Shown: positions 1 to 9,156 of the stretch, one piece after another
Position numbering within the stretch: the stretch's first letter is position 1
Layout of the letters: each line of letters starts with the position of its first letter
IMG/VR virus record: IMGVR_UViG_3300012582_000004
Coordinates: 62,001 to 126,000 of that record
Length of the DNA: 64,000 nucleotides
From: a virus
Direction: 5' to 3' (one strand)
Notes under the pieces: generated by a model
The model's database searches: none
What the model was told of the DNA's origin: nothing
The model's input: only the letters and a program-made list of their open reading frames with translations
Translations under genes and position numbers: made by a program

Positions 1-740
1 CAGCTTCTAAAGGTATATTACAATTTGATATGTGGAATGTTGTACCATCAAACAGATATAATTGGTATGAATTGAAAGAAGAAATTAAAAAATATGGTTT
101 GAGAAACTCATTAACCACATGTAGTATGCCTACGGCATCAACGGCATCAATTTTCGGAAACGAAGCTTCACAAGAAGTTCAAAGTAGCAATATGTATACA
201 CGTAAAGTTCTTTCAGGCGAATTCATTATAGTAAATAAACATTTAGTTAAAAAATTGTGCGAATTGAATTTATGGTCTGATGAAATGAGACAACAAATTA
301 TTGTTAATAATGGATCTATTCAAAACATTACTTCAATACCTAAAGAAATTAGAGATATTTACAAAACTGTTTGGGAAACTTCTCAAAAAGATGTCATAGA
401 TATGTATGCTAATCGAGGCTCTTTTATCGATCAAACACAATCTATGAATATATTTATGGCTAATCCTAATTATGCCAAATTAACATCAATGCATTTCTAT
501 GGATGGGGTGGTGGAGTAACAAAAAGTTCACTGGATGAAAAATACGGAGCAACACCAGAAAAAGCATTAAAAACTGGTATTTACTATTTAAGAAGTCAGG
601 CTGCTGCTGATGCAATCAAATTTACAATAGATCCCAATATGGTTAAAAGTGTAAAGGTTGATGGGAAAGAATATGATGCGAATGAACAAATGAGTTGTTC
701 AATTGATAATCCTGATGATTGCATTGCATGCGGCTCGTAA
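1..740 (+). CDS. nrdA: Ribonucleotide reductase class I large (alpha) subunit, C-terminal part
   Basis: The reading frame is already open at base 3, so the gene is cut by the left edge and about 246 C-terminal residues are visible. It reduces ribonucleotides to deoxyribonucleotides for phage DNA synthesis together with a beta subunit that must lie outside the window. Diagnostic signatures are MPTASTASIFGNE followed by SSNMYTRKVLSGEF, typical of NrdA/RRM1, the adjacent tyrosines in IYYLRSQ that carry the radical, and a C-terminal CIACGS with the redox-active CxxC pair that is re-reduced by thioredoxin or glutaredoxin. An intrinsic terminator follows directly. The family call is firm; the beta subunit and the N-terminal half cannot be judged from here. 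Confidence 0.95.
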   Translation, partial: ASKGILQFDMWNVVPSNRYNWYELKEEIKKYGLRNSLTTCSMPTASTASIFGNEASQEVQSSNMYTRKVLSGEFIIVNKHLVKKLCELNLWSDEMRQQIIVNNGSIQNITSIPKEIRDIYKTVWETSQKDVIDMYANRGSFIDQTQSMNIFMANPNYAKLTSMHFYGWGGGVTKSSLDEKYGATPEKALKTGIYYLRSQAAADAIKFTIDPNMVKSVKVDGKEYDANEQMSCSIDNPDDCIACGS

Positions 741-748
741 ATGAAAAT

Positions 749-783
749 AAAAAAGGCTTGGAATAAATCTAAGCCTTTTTTAT
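749..783. terminator. Bidirectional intrinsic terminator after nrdA
   Basis: A stem with arms AAAAAAGGCTT and AAGCCTTTTTT encloses an 11-base loop. It has an A-run on the left and a T-run on the right, so it can stop both nrdA from the left and the leftward gene ending at 785. The pairing continues a few bases beyond the GC core. Confidence 0.85.
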
Positions 784-784
784 T

Positions 785-1216
785 TTATACTGTTTCTTCA
801 ATAAAATAATTATCAATGTGTTCAAATAATTCTTTGTTGCAACGATTCTTCATTGTTTTTTTAATTTCAGAATTATCATATTCACCATCATTCAACTCAC
901 TATTACATTGGATATAAAAGTAAGTTTTGTTATCCCTACTACTATGAAAACCAATTGATAGAAGATATTTTTTGAATAGATGATAACTTTCATCAGATTC
1001 AAAATTAGCTTTTAAATCATTTTTAATTTCAACGAGTGAATCAACTGCTAAAATTAGCACAGGATTTACATTACCGCCTCTTAAATCTCTATGTGTGAAA
1101 TCAAGATGTCCAAAATTCTTTGAAAACCACGATAAACCCAATTGTAAGGTTGTTATAGCATTAGCTTTCTCTAAATGAGAATCTCTAATTTGTGCTATTC
1201 TATCAAGTGAATCCAT
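785..1216 (-). CDS. Hypothetical protein (143 aa)
   Basis: No family recognised. The protein is about 143 residues, mixed charged and hydrophobic, with a region around DFTHRDLRGGNVNPVLILAV and an acidic stretch SELNDGEYDN near the C-terminus. I start it at the ATG at 1216 (MDSLDRIAQ). A longer frame opening with a TTG at 1246 would place the coding start inside a well-formed host-type promoter (1236-1267), so the longer form is unlikely. It stands alone on the minus strand between nrdA and a transglycosylase-like gene, and its promoter suggests transcription by unmodified host RNA polymerase, probably early. Confidence 0.7.
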   Translation of the reverse strand: MDSLDRIAQIRDSHLEKANAITTLQLGLSWFSKNFGHLDFTHRDLRGGNVNPVLILAVDSLVEIKNDLKANFESDESYHLFKKYLLSIGFHSSRDNKTYFYIQCNSELNDGEYDNSEIKKTMKNRCNKELFEHIDNYFIEETV

Positions 1217-1235
1217 AATCCCTATTATTATAATA

Positions 1236-1267
1236 CAAAGGTACAAAAAATTGTAGTTAAATACAAA
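1236..1267 (-). promoter_or_regulatory. Bacteroidetes-type promoter
   Basis: On the minus strand TTTG (1264-1267), a 20-base spacer and TACCTTTG (1236-1243) match the Bacteroidetes housekeeping consensus TTTG / TAnnTTTG. The predicted RNA start leaves a leader of roughly 13 bases before the ATG at 1216. Confidence 0.75.
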
Positions 1268-1305
1268 TAAATAGAAGAATAAATCTTCAAAATTATATAT
1301 ACATC

Positions 1306-1917
1306 ATGAAACACATTAAACCGATATACGAATTTTTTAACAGAAAACCTGAATATTGTATAGAAATTACAACAGCTAATATTAAGGATAATTTAAAAAA
1401 TATTGCAAATGCTGTAGTTAAAGCATTAGATTATCTAAGCGATAAAGAGATTGGTGGTAAAGAATTTCTTAAAGAAATAGCAATGACTGAAACTAAACTT
1501 GGAACTGATCCTAATACTAATAGAACAACTGGTAATGCAGGGCGTGGAGTATGGCAAATAGACGAAATTGGGTTTGATGCGACAAAAGATGTAGATTCTC
1601 ATCCAATTTTAAAGAAATATCACGAAAATTTAAAAAGAAATGGAATTGATTGGGATGATGTTGAATGGGATGATTGTAATAAGCTTATTTATGGGGCTAT
1701 AGCAGCTCGACTTTTAATAGCAGTAAAACCATTCAAGATAAATGAAAATCGTGCTTATAGAGCATATCAATGGAAGAAATACTACAATACCAATGATGGT
1801 AAAGGTACAGCCGATGATTATTGGGATAGGGTGAGAGAATGTTATAAAAAGTGTGGATTTTCTGATAAATATGCCAATATAACTTTAGCTCAATACTTGA
1901 AAAGTATTAAAAATTAG
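1306..1917 (+). CDS. Putative lytic transglycosylase / lysozyme-like protein
   Basis: This 203-residue protein probably cleaves peptidoglycan. The catalytic-glutamate pattern of SLT-type lytic transglycosylases is suggested by AMTETKLG (Glu about residue 62), then GNAGRGVWQID around residues 76-86 and a helix YGAIAARLL followed by RAYRAYQWKKYYN. It has no signal peptide. Its N-terminus MKHIKPIYEF resembles the capsid-targeting leaders seen on other proteins here, so it may be a virion-associated enzyme delivered with DNA rather than the late endolysin. The enzyme class is inferred from motif order only; the fold assignment is moderate and an endolysin role is the alternative. Confidence 0.6.
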   Translation: MKHIKPIYEFFNRKPEYCIEITTANIKDNLKNIANAVVKALDYLSDKEIGGKEFLKEIAMTETKLGTDPNTNRTTGNAGRGVWQIDEIGFDATKDVDSHPILKKYHENLKRNGIDWDDVEWDDCNKLIYGAIAARLLIAVKPFKINENRAYRAYQWKKYYNTNDGKGTADDYWDRVRECYKKCGFSDKYANITLAQYLKSIKN

Positions 1918-2136
1918 TATACCAAAAGCTTAATAATAGGATGAATAGTGTACTAATTTTTAATGTGAATGGTATTTCTGAGTATATTTTATTTTTCATT
2001 TTGTCTAATTAAATTGTAAATTTTTTGTGATTTGATTATTGTTTTACAAATATAAGTAAAATATAGAGAAATTAAAAATAATTATTAAAAAAGTTTTTAA
2101 AATATAAACATTTTCTAATTTTTATATAAAAATGGT

Positions 2137-2550
2137 ATGTATTACCACATTACTGATAAAAAATCATTACCCATTCTAAATGAAATTTCTGAAAAATTGT
2201 ACGAAGAGCAATATAAGGAGTTAGCACAAGAAAATTTCTTTTTAACGCAAACAGGAATTATAAATTTGTACAAAATTGATGATGATAGAAAGCTAATAAC
2301 TACAATGCTTTCAACAGTCAATTACCATATGAAATGGAGTGATTTTATTAATTTGTTAAAAGAATATCCAAAAGATAATGAATTTATTTTTATAAAATCT
2401 ATCGAACGTATTAACAATAAGAGAATTAGAATAATTGAAGATTTAATAGACGAAGAGATAAAAGATAAATTTTATAAATTTAGGTTTGTAAAATCTGAGA
2501 TTTGTCCAATTTTACATAGTCCATACTTCAAAAAATCAAAGGAAACCTAA
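2137..2550 (+). CDS. Hypothetical protein (137 aa)
   Basis: No family recognised. It is lysine- and isoleucine-rich and has no membrane segment. The chosen ATG gives MYYHITDKK; another ATG five bases upstream is out of frame. The 219 bases before it carry no gene and no convincing promoter. The topoisomerase genes follow in the same direction after 66 bases, so it may be transcribed with them. Confidence 0.6.
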   Translation: MYYHITDKKSLPILNEISEKLYEEQYKELAQENFFLTQTGIINLYKIDDDRKLITTMLSTVNYHMKWSDFINLLKEYPKDNEFIFIKSIERINNKRIRIIEDLIDEEIKDKFYKFRFVKSEICPILHSPYFKKSKET

Positions 2551-2616
2551 ATTTATTAATATATTATTAAACAAAAATGAAAAACGTAGTAAAATACGTG
2601 AAAATAAGTTTATAAT

Positions 2617-4518
2617 ATGGCTAAGAAGTTGAAAGTTGAAGAAATCTACGAAAAATTATCACAAAGAGAACACGTTTTAAAAAGACCTGATACTTATGTA
2701 GGTTCAATAAGTTCTGTTGAAGAAAAGTTGTATGTTGCTGATGCAGATAATTTACCTAATCCAACTATTAAAAAAGAATTAGTTAAATATAGTCCAGCAT
2801 TCATTAAATTATTTGATGAAATAATTACTAACGCATCAGATCATTACATAAGAACTGGAAAAGTTAAATACATTAAAGTAAATGTAGAACAGGATTGTAT
2901 TACAGTTGAAAATGATGGTCCTGGTATTCCTGTAGAAATGCATAAAAAAGAAAAAGTGTGGGTCCCTGAATTGATATTTTTTAATTTACTTGCAGGTTCT
3001 AATTTTGATGATACTGAACAAAGATTTGTCGGTGGTAGAAATGGTTTAGGTTCTAAATTAACATGTATTTTCTCTAAAAAGTTTATTATTGAAACAGCCG
3101 ATGGTAAGAAAAAATACAAGCAAATTGTAAATGATAATCTTTACCATAAAGTATCCGATAATGATTATAAAGCATATTTCGATGCACATAGTGCACCAAA
3201 AATAGCACCATCTGATAAATCATATACTAAAATAACTTTCTATCCAGATTTTGAAAGATTTGGGATGACTGGTTTCGACAAAGATGTAATGAAAATTTTA
3301 TTGAAGAGAACATTAGATATTGCAGTTTATTGCCCTAAAGCAAAGGTTTCATTTAATGATGAAGTACTTCCAATTAAAACAATGAGGGATTACATGGAAA
3401 TGCATTTACCAGAAGGTGCTGAATTATTCTACGAAAAATTAGATAATGGATGGGAAGTTGGTATTGCTAAATCTCAATCAGAATCATTTGAGCAAGTTAG
3501 TATTGTTAATGGTATTACTACTTATAGAGGTGGTACACATGTTAATTATATTTCTCTTGAAACATCTAAAGATTTAGCTGATATGTTGACAAGAGGAAAT
3601 AAAAAACTTAAAGTATCTTGGGTAGATGTTAAAAATAAATTATTCTTATTCTTAATATGTAGAATACCAAATCCTACATTTGATACACAAACAAAAGAAA
3701 ATTTAACTAATTATATTAATAAAGAAATTCACAATGGTTGTAAACTATCAGAATTATCTTTAAAGAAAATAATGAAATCAGAAATAGTTAAATCAATATT
3801 AGAGGAAATTGAATTAAAAGAATTAAGAGATTTAAATAGACTTCAAAAAAGTTTAGCTTCTGTTAAAGTTGAAAAACTAATTGATGCTAAAGGTAAAGAT
3901 AGAGAATCTTGTATACTTGGAATTTTTGAAGGTGATGCTGCATTAAAAGGTGTTAGGAAAATGAGAGATGATCCTAATAGATTTGGTGCATTTCCACTTA
4001 GAGGAAAATTTCTCAATGTGTCTGAGCTTAATGCATCAACAGTAATTAAGAACGAGGAAGTTAAAAATTTAATATCTGCTGTTGGAATTCAATTAGGTAA
4101 TAAAATAAATGAAAGTACTTTAAGATATGGTAAGATATACATCTATTCTGATGCTGATACTGATGGTGATTCCATTGCATCACTATTGATAAATTTCTTT
4201 TATAAATATTGGCCAGAATTATTTGAACAAGGTAGAATTTATAAAGTACTTACACCATTATTAGTTGCAATTAAAGGGAAAGACAAAAAATATTTTTATA
4301 CACAGGATGAATTTGAAGCTTGGATAACTAAAGTAAATGTTAAACAATGGCTAATTGAATATAAAAAAGGATTGGGTGCATTAGAAGATATTGAATATGG
4401 TTTAATTATAAATGATCCAGTATTAGTTCAACTAACACCTGATAAATTATCTGAAATGAATTTAGATGTTTGGTTTGGTAAAGATTCTGGTAAAAGAAAA
4501 GATAAACTAATGTCATAA
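2617..4518 (+). CDS. DNA topoisomerase II, large subunit (T4 gp39/gp60-like, GyrB-type)
   Basis: ATP-driven strand passage subunit of a phage type II topoisomerase that relaxes DNA for replication. The GHKL ATPase domain occupies the first about 250 residues, with FDEIITNASDH (N box), ENDGPGIP and GGRNGLGSKLT. A transducer domain follows. The TOPRIM domain begins near residue 435 with ILGIFEGDAA and includes SDADTDGD near 512, so the metal-binding acidic residues are intact. At 633 residues it corresponds to T4 gp39 plus gp60 as one uninterrupted protein. The GyrA-type partner follows after 46 bases. A 12-codon open frame (2577-2615) ends two bases before the start and could be a leader peptide, though it may be chance. 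Confidence 0.93.
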   Translation: MAKKLKVEEIYEKLSQREHVLKRPDTYVGSISSVEEKLYVADADNLPNPTIKKELVKYSPAFIKLFDEIITNASDHYIRTGKVKYIKVNVEQDCITVENDGPGIPVEMHKKEKVWVPELIFFNLLAGSNFDDTEQRFVGGRNGLGSKLTCIFSKKFIIETADGKKKYKQIVNDNLYHKVSDNDYKAYFDAHSAPKIAPSDKSYTKITFYPDFERFGMTGFDKDVMKILLKRTLDIAVYCPKAKVSFNDEVLPIKTMRDYMEMHLPEGAELFYEKLDNGWEVGIAKSQSESFEQVSIVNGITTYRGGTHVNYISLETSKDLADMLTRGNKKLKVSWVDVKNKLFLFLICRIPNPTFDTQTKENLTNYINKEIHNGCKLSELSLKKIMKSEIVKSILEEIELKELRDLNRLQKSLASVKVEKLIDAKGKDRESCILGIFEGDAALKGVRKMRDDPNRFGAFPLRGKFLNVSELNASTVIKNEEVKNLISAVGIQLGNKINESTLRYGKIYIYSDADTDGDSIASLLINFFYKYWPELFEQGRIYKVLTPLLVAIKGKDKKYFYTQDEFEAWITKVNVKQWLIEYKKGLGALEDIEYGLIINDPVLVQLTPDKLSEMNLDVWFGKDSGKRKDKLMS

Positions 4519-4564
4519 TAATTACCTAATATAAATATAAAAAATAAAATAATACGTAAAATTT

Positions 4565-5917
4565 ATGACTGTTATAAAAAGAAATATATCTGACTACTTA
4601 GAAAATGAATATAAGAGTTATGCAATGTATGTTATTGAAAACCGTGCTGTACCATCTATTATAGATGGTTTAAAACCAGTTCAAAGAAAAGTTATACAAG
4701 TAGCTAGAAAAACTTGGCGTGGTGTTGAAGGGGAAAAAGAAATGAAAGTATTCCAACTTACTGGTAAAGTTGCTAATGAGTGTTTTTATCATCATGGTGA
4801 TTCTTCTTTAAATGGTGCTATTATTTCAATGGCACAAAGATTTAAAAATAACTTACCTCTTCTTGAAGATAAAGGACAATACGGTTCATTGCGTTCACCA
4901 GAAGCAGCTGCACCTCGTTATATTGGTACAAGATTAACTAAAAATTTTAATTTAGTTTATAAAGATTTTGAATTACTTACATCAAGATTTGAAGAAGGTT
5001 ATGAAATTGAACCACAATATTTTTTACCAATTATACCAACTATTTTAATTAATGGTGGTTCTGGTATTGCTGTAGGATATTCTTCTAATATTTTAAATAG
5101 GAATCCTAAAGAGGTAGTGTCAGCATGTTTAAACTATTTATATGGTAAAAAAATTGGAAAGCTTAAACCATATCAAGAAGAATTTACAGGAACTTATACA
5201 GTAGATAAAGAAAACACTAATAGATGGATTATAAGAGGTTGTTATGAAATATTAAATACAACGACTATAAGAATTACAGAACTTCCACCATCTATGACAT
5301 ATGAAAAATGGGAAAATCTTTTAGATAAATTAGTTGAAGAAAGAAAGATAAGAACATATGAAGATAATGGTAAAGAAAATATTGACTATTCAATTAAAAT
5401 GAGTCGTGAAGATTTGGATAAATTACAAAATGATGAAAATGCATTATTTAATTTATTCAAACTAAGTGAGTCTGTTTCTGAATTTTTTACAACTATTGAT
5501 GAAAATGGCAAACTTAAATTATTTAACAATGCTGAGGAAATTGTACATTATTTTGTTGATTTTAGATTAACTTATTATAATAAGAGAAAGAAGTATCAAA
5601 TTGAAAGATTATCAGAAATAGTTAGAATTATAAATAATCGTGCATTATTTATTCAGTCTATATTAGAAAGTAAAATTATTGTAAATAAGAAATCTAAAGA
5701 TGAAATAATTAAACAAATAATTAAAGTTGGTTTAGAAACTAAAGATGATTCATACGACTATTTATTGGCTATGCCAATTCACGCATTATCAAAAGAAAGA
5801 TGGGAAGCATTAAAAGTTGAATTAAAAGATAGAAAAGAAGATTTAAAAATAATTAAAGCTTCTAAACCTGAAGAAATTTATATAGAAGAGTTAGAAGAAT
5901 TGAGAAAAAAGATATAA
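4565..5917 (+). CDS. DNA topoisomerase II, medium subunit (T4 gp52-like, GyrA-type)
   Basis: DNA breakage-reunion subunit that partners the preceding ATPase/TOPRIM protein. The catalytic tyrosine is Tyr119 in AAAPRYIGTRL, preceded by GQYGSLRSPE; the early segment RAVPSIIDGLKPVQRK matches the GyrA winged-helix start. The length of 450 residues agrees with T4 gp52 and shows that the GyrA C-terminal wrapping domain is absent, as in T4. A coiled, charged C-terminus contains EELEELRKKI. It lies 46 bases downstream of the large subunit in an evident operon. Confidence 0.93.
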   Translation: MTVIKRNISDYLENEYKSYAMYVIENRAVPSIIDGLKPVQRKVIQVARKTWRGVEGEKEMKVFQLTGKVANECFYHHGDSSLNGAIISMAQRFKNNLPLLEDKGQYGSLRSPEAAAPRYIGTRLTKNFNLVYKDFELLTSRFEEGYEIEPQYFLPIIPTILINGGSGIAVGYSSNILNRNPKEVVSACLNYLYGKKIGKLKPYQEEFTGTYTVDKENTNRWIIRGCYEILNTTTIRITELPPSMTYEKWENLLDKLVEERKIRTYEDNGKENIDYSIKMSREDLDKLQNDENALFNLFKLSESVSEFFTTIDENGKLKLFNNAEEIVHYFVDFRLTYYNKRKKYQIERLSEIVRIINNRALFIQSILESKIIVNKKSKDEIIKQIIKVGLETKDDSYDYLLAMPIHALSKERWEALKVELKDRKEDLKIIKASKPEEIYIEELEELRKKI

Positions 5918-5960
5918 ACTTTTTAACGATTCGCATTATAATTAAAAATAAAATAGAAGT

Positions 5961-6131
5961 ATGCCAATAGGTGAAGATAACATAAAGCATTGTTTATGCT
6001 GTAAAAAGAAGGTAATTTCATACGAATTATTTTTTGTTTGTTCCAAATGTGTTAATAAAGGTCATACAGGATGGTTATCTTGTTCTGTGTGTAGCAAAGA
6101 AAAAAAGACTAAAGATACTGATATAAAATGA
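5961..6131 (+). CDS. Small zinc-ribbon-like protein (56 aa)
   Basis: Short gene starting at the ATG at 5961. It has three cysteine pairs: CLCC, CSKC and CSVC, in the layout of a small treble-clef or zinc ribbon, with a basic tail. Its stop overlaps the start of the next gene as ATGA, which supports that it is translated. Function unknown; nucleic-acid or protein binding through zinc is the usual role of such modules. Confidence 0.65.
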   Translation: MPIGEDNIKHCLCCKKKVISYELFFVCSKCVNKGHTGWLSCSVCSKEKKTKDTDIK

Positions 6132-6580
6132 AAAATTTAGTTAAAATTGATTTAAGGACAAAAAGCCATTGGAATAAAACATCCCGTAATTATGAAACAT
6201 TAACACCAGTTAATTTAAAAAAGTTTTTAGAAACTGTTGGTGAGGGAAATCAAGAAAGAATTGATATTTTAAACTATTTTACAACTAAATTTGAATTATT
6301 TGCAATTGATTTAGAAACTTTAGAATTAACGGCTGGTTATACAGCTAAAGAAAGTTATTTAAATGAAGATTACTACAGAAGATTTGAAGAGAATAAATTT
6401 ATTGATTTATCTGATAATATGTTGTACATGGAATATGAATATTTATGTGTGTGGAATGAAAATAAGTTATGGGGAAAGTTAAAAAAAGAGCTTGGTGATG
6501 GATATACAATAAATTGGGAAACGTATCCATTGTGGGGATCTAGGAAAGCTAGAATTGTTGATTTATTATTAGATGATTAA
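6128..6580 (+). CDS. Hypothetical protein (150 aa)
   Basis: No family recognised. The protein is soluble, aromatic-rich and acidic, with LWGKLKKELGDGYTINWETY near the C-terminus. The start is fixed by the ATGA overlap with the preceding zinc-ribbon gene. It is the last gene of the topoisomerase-linked run, and an intrinsic terminator follows 10 bases after its stop. Confidence 0.65.
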   Translation: MKNLVKIDLRTKSHWNKTSRNYETLTPVNLKKFLETVGEGNQERIDILNYFTTKFELFAIDLETLELTAGYTAKESYLNEDYYRRFEENKFIDLSDNMLYMEYEYLCVWNENKLWGKLKKELGDGYTINWETYPLWGSRKARIVDLLLDD

Positions 6581-6590
6581 AAAATAGTTA

Positions 6591-6626
6591 AAGGAGGATT
6601 AAATAAAAATAATCTTCCTTTTTTAT
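6591..6626 (+). terminator. Intrinsic terminator
   Basis: AAGGAGGATT pairs with AATCTTCCTT (one G-T pair) across a 10-base A-rich loop, followed by a T-run. It closes the rightward operon that begins with the topoisomerase genes. Confidence 0.8.
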
Positions 6627-6685
6627 TTTATAAACGATTAGAAAGAGTTAAAAATATTATAAATAAAGAAAAGAATGCTATTAGC

Positions 6686-6853
6686 ATGGATAAAAGTATA
6701 GAATTACTAAAAAGAGAGTTATCATTCATTGAATCTAGAATACTTTTAATAAGACAAGGTAAAGTAAATGAAGTTAAAGGAATTACTCTAAAAGAAGCTT
6801 TGGAATATAAGGATGATTATAAAAAAGCCATTGAAATTTTAGAAAAAAAGTAA
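6686..6853 (+). CDS. Small hypothetical protein (55 aa)
   Basis: A 55-codon frame starting MDKSIELLKR, predicted as two amphipathic helices (a coiled-coil-like hairpin) with lysine-rich ends. It lies 8 bases before the next gene and on the same strand. No function can be assigned. Confidence 0.5.
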   Translation: MDKSIELLKRELSFIESRILLIRQGKVNEVKGITLKEALEYKDDYKKAIEILEKK

Positions 6854-6861
6854 ATATTTTA

Positions 6862-7284
6862 ATGTTTGTAGAAATTGCACCAAAAGAAACTGGTAAAATT
6901 CAAAGATTAGTTAAAGATGCTATTAAATATCTTAATAGTCATCAGAATACCATTATATATTTAATATCTTATTCAGAAGCTCAATCCAATCAAATAAAAG
7001 ATATAATTTTAGAAGAATATAACTGTGATAGTAGTAGAATTATAATTTCTAAATTTATGACAAGAAAAAAAATATCTGGTTCAAGGGTTATAAAAAATTA
7101 TGTGTATGGTTTCGATTTAATGAAAGAAATGGTAAACAATATGAAATATCTTTTTATAGATGATGACGCTTATTATACAACATCTATTGGTACTTATTCT
7201 GATTTTACTAAACAATTAATAACACACTTTAAAAAATCATATAACAGAAAGAAGAAGATTGAAAATATAATTGAAGAAGAATAA
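6862..7284 (+). CDS. Hypothetical protein with degenerate P-loop-like features (140 aa)
   Basis: Not assigned to a family. The order of elements resembles the first half of a RecA-like P-loop domain: an N-terminal PKETGKIQRLV where a Walker A loop would sit (but lacking the GKT/S core), strands TIIYLISYSEAQ, and a late YLFIDDDAYY that looks like a Walker B strand. At 140 residues it is too short for a helicase or terminase. It could be a regulatory remnant. It directly precedes the RNase R-like gene by 16 bases. Confidence 0.5.
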   Translation: MFVEIAPKETGKIQRLVKDAIKYLNSHQNTIIYLISYSEAQSNQIKDIILEEYNCDSSRIIISKFMTRKKISGSRVIKNYVYGFDLMKEMVNNMKYLFIDDDAYYTTSIGTYSDFTKQLITHFKKSYNRKKKIENIIEEE

Positions 7285-7300
7285 AAAATTTTAAAAATAA

Positions 7301-9106
7301 ATGATTAAATATTACGAAGGAATAATATGCGTAGACAAGTTCAAGAAAGCATATTGTCAAGTGAATGAAAAAGAAACTGTTTATATAGCACCAAAATTTT
7401 TAAATAGAGCACTACATGGTGATAAAGTTTTATTGAAAATAAAAGATAACTATGGATTCGTACAAAAAGTTATAGAAAGAAATAAAGTGCATATTACGGG
7501 ACAAATACAAATAATGGATAATGGTGTCGCATTCGTTAAACCATGGATAAATAAATATCAAAAAGATTTTTTTATTAAAAATTCTGACATAAATGAGGCT
7601 AAAGATGGTGATGTTGTAGAAATAGAAGTTAGTGATTGGCCTAAGAAATTTAAATCTCCGATAGCAAAAGTAAAAAAGGTATTATATCATACAACATCTG
7701 AACAAAACTTAATTTATAAGCTTAATTTACCAACTAAATTTCCCGATGGAGTTTTAGAAGAAATTCAAAACATTGAAAATAATATTAAAGAAGAAATTCA
7801 AAACAGAATAGATTTGAGACATCTCAGAGTATTTTCTATTGATCCAAAAGGTTCAAAAGATTTAGATGATGCGCTATCACTTGAAGTAACTGATCATGGT
7901 TATAGGGTTGGTATCCACATAGCCGATGTAACAGCTTGGATGAAACCAGGTACATTACTTGATCAAGAGGCATTCAAACGAGGATGTTCCGTATATTTAC
8001 CAAATACAGTAGTACCTATGATACCACATTCATTATGTGAAAACTTATGTAGTTTATTACCACAGCAAGATAGACTAGCTATATCAGTTATGATTAATTT
8101 TGATAGAGAATGGAATTTATCTGATTATTACATATTTAGAAGTGTTATACACAATAGACATCAATTTACTTACGAAGAAGCCGAAATACATAGAACAAGC
8201 TCAGAATCAGAATATTATAATGAATTAAATATGTTGTATGTAATAGGACAAAAAATAAGAAATCAATATTTTCCAAATGAGTTTGAATTAAAAATGCCTT
8301 ATTTAAAATGGGAATTTGATGAAAATAAAGAACCTGTAAAAATTAAAATAAAAGATAGAATAGCTACTAATGATTTAATACAATCGTGGATGTTAATGGC
8401 TAATTTTTTAGTTACTAAGAAAATAGAGAGTTTGGGTTCATTTCCTTGGGTATATAGAGTCCATCCAGAAATTACTGATGAAAAAATAAATAATATAAAA
8501 GTAGATATTAAGCATTTAAATTTAGAATGGGATGATTCCATAAATATATATGCTAATATAAAGAAATTATTATCATCAGAACGTTCAGATATTGTGTCAG
8601 ATATTCTAATAAAGAAATTTAGACCTGCTTATTATAGCCCTGAAAGAAAAGGACATTTTGCTTTGGGTTCGCATGAATATGCCCACTTTACCTCACCTAT
8701 AAGAAGGTATCCTGATGTAATAATACATAGAATTTTATTAAATGCTTTAGATGGTAAACAAATTTTTTGCGGAAATTTGGAAGATGAATGTAATCATTTA
8801 AGTACATGTGAAAAAATAGCAGATGATGCTGAAAGAACCGCACACCAATTGAATAGTTTAAAATTTATTAAAGATGTCAAATATCCAATGGATGGCACTA
8901 TAACATCTTTTTCTAAGAGAGGTATAACAATAAGAACCGAATTAATGGTTGATGGCTTCATTCATGCTAAAGAACTACCAGCTTATTGGTCGGATGATGA
9001 AAGACGATGGGTAAATGAGCAAAATTGGAAAATTGGTGATATAGTAAGAGTAAAAATAAAGAATTTAGATTGGAATAGAAGAGAAATTGTTCTAAATTTT
9101 GTATAA
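7301..9106 (+). CDS. RNase R/RNase II family 3'-5' exoribonuclease
   Basis: Processive hydrolytic 3'-5' exoribonuclease of the RNB family. Two N-terminal cold-shock-like OB domains cover roughly the first 150 residues. The RNB catalytic domain starts near 175 with FSIDPKGSKDLDDAL, which holds the metal-binding aspartates, continues with GIHIADVTAWM and PMIPHSLCENLCSLLP, and has HFTSPIRRYPDVIIHR near 470. A C-terminal S1 domain closes the protein at IKNLDWNRREIVLNFV. At 601 residues it is shorter than host RNase R. RNase R is rare in phages; it could recycle host mRNA into nucleotides or mature phage RNAs. Host-derived origin is inferred. Confidence 0.92.
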   Translation: MIKYYEGIICVDKFKKAYCQVNEKETVYIAPKFLNRALHGDKVLLKIKDNYGFVQKVIERNKVHITGQIQIMDNGVAFVKPWINKYQKDFFIKNSDINEAKDGDVVEIEVSDWPKKFKSPIAKVKKVLYHTTSEQNLIYKLNLPTKFPDGVLEEIQNIENNIKEEIQNRIDLRHLRVFSIDPKGSKDLDDALSLEVTDHGYRVGIHIADVTAWMKPGTLLDQEAFKRGCSVYLPNTVVPMIPHSLCENLCSLLPQQDRLAISVMINFDREWNLSDYYIFRSVIHNRHQFTYEEAEIHRTSSESEYYNELNMLYVIGQKIRNQYFPNEFELKMPYLKWEFDENKEPVKIKIKDRIATNDLIQSWMLMANFLVTKKIESLGSFPWVYRVHPEITDEKINNIKVDIKHLNLEWDDSINIYANIKKLLSSERSDIVSDILIKKFRPAYYSPERKGHFALGSHEYAHFTSPIRRYPDVIIHRILLNALDGKQIFCGNLEDECNHLSTCEKIADDAERTAHQLNSLKFIKDVKYPMDGTITSFSKRGITIRTELMVDGFIHAKELPAYWSDDERRWVNEQNWKIGDIVRVKIKNLDWNRREIVLNFV

Positions 9107-9108
9107 TA

Positions 9109-9140
9109 TTTGGATTTTTAATTTATTTTTCGTAATTTTG
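9109..9140 (+). promoter_or_regulatory. Bacteroidetes-type promoter
   Basis: TTTG (9109-9112), a 20-base spacer and TAATTTTG (9133-9140) match the host consensus. The ATG of the downstream gene lies 16 bases after the -7 element. Confidence 0.75.
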
Positions 9141-9156
9141 TATAAATTCAAACATT

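Noticed and set aside
1216-1246. Longer TTG start for the gene at 785-1216
   Set aside because: It would put the coding start in the -7 element of the promoter.
2047-2054. Minus-strand TATATTTG resembling a host -7 box
   Set aside because: No -33 element at the right distance and no leftward gene downstream.
6862-7284. Helicase or terminase ATPase
   Set aside because: No intact Walker A and only 140 residues.
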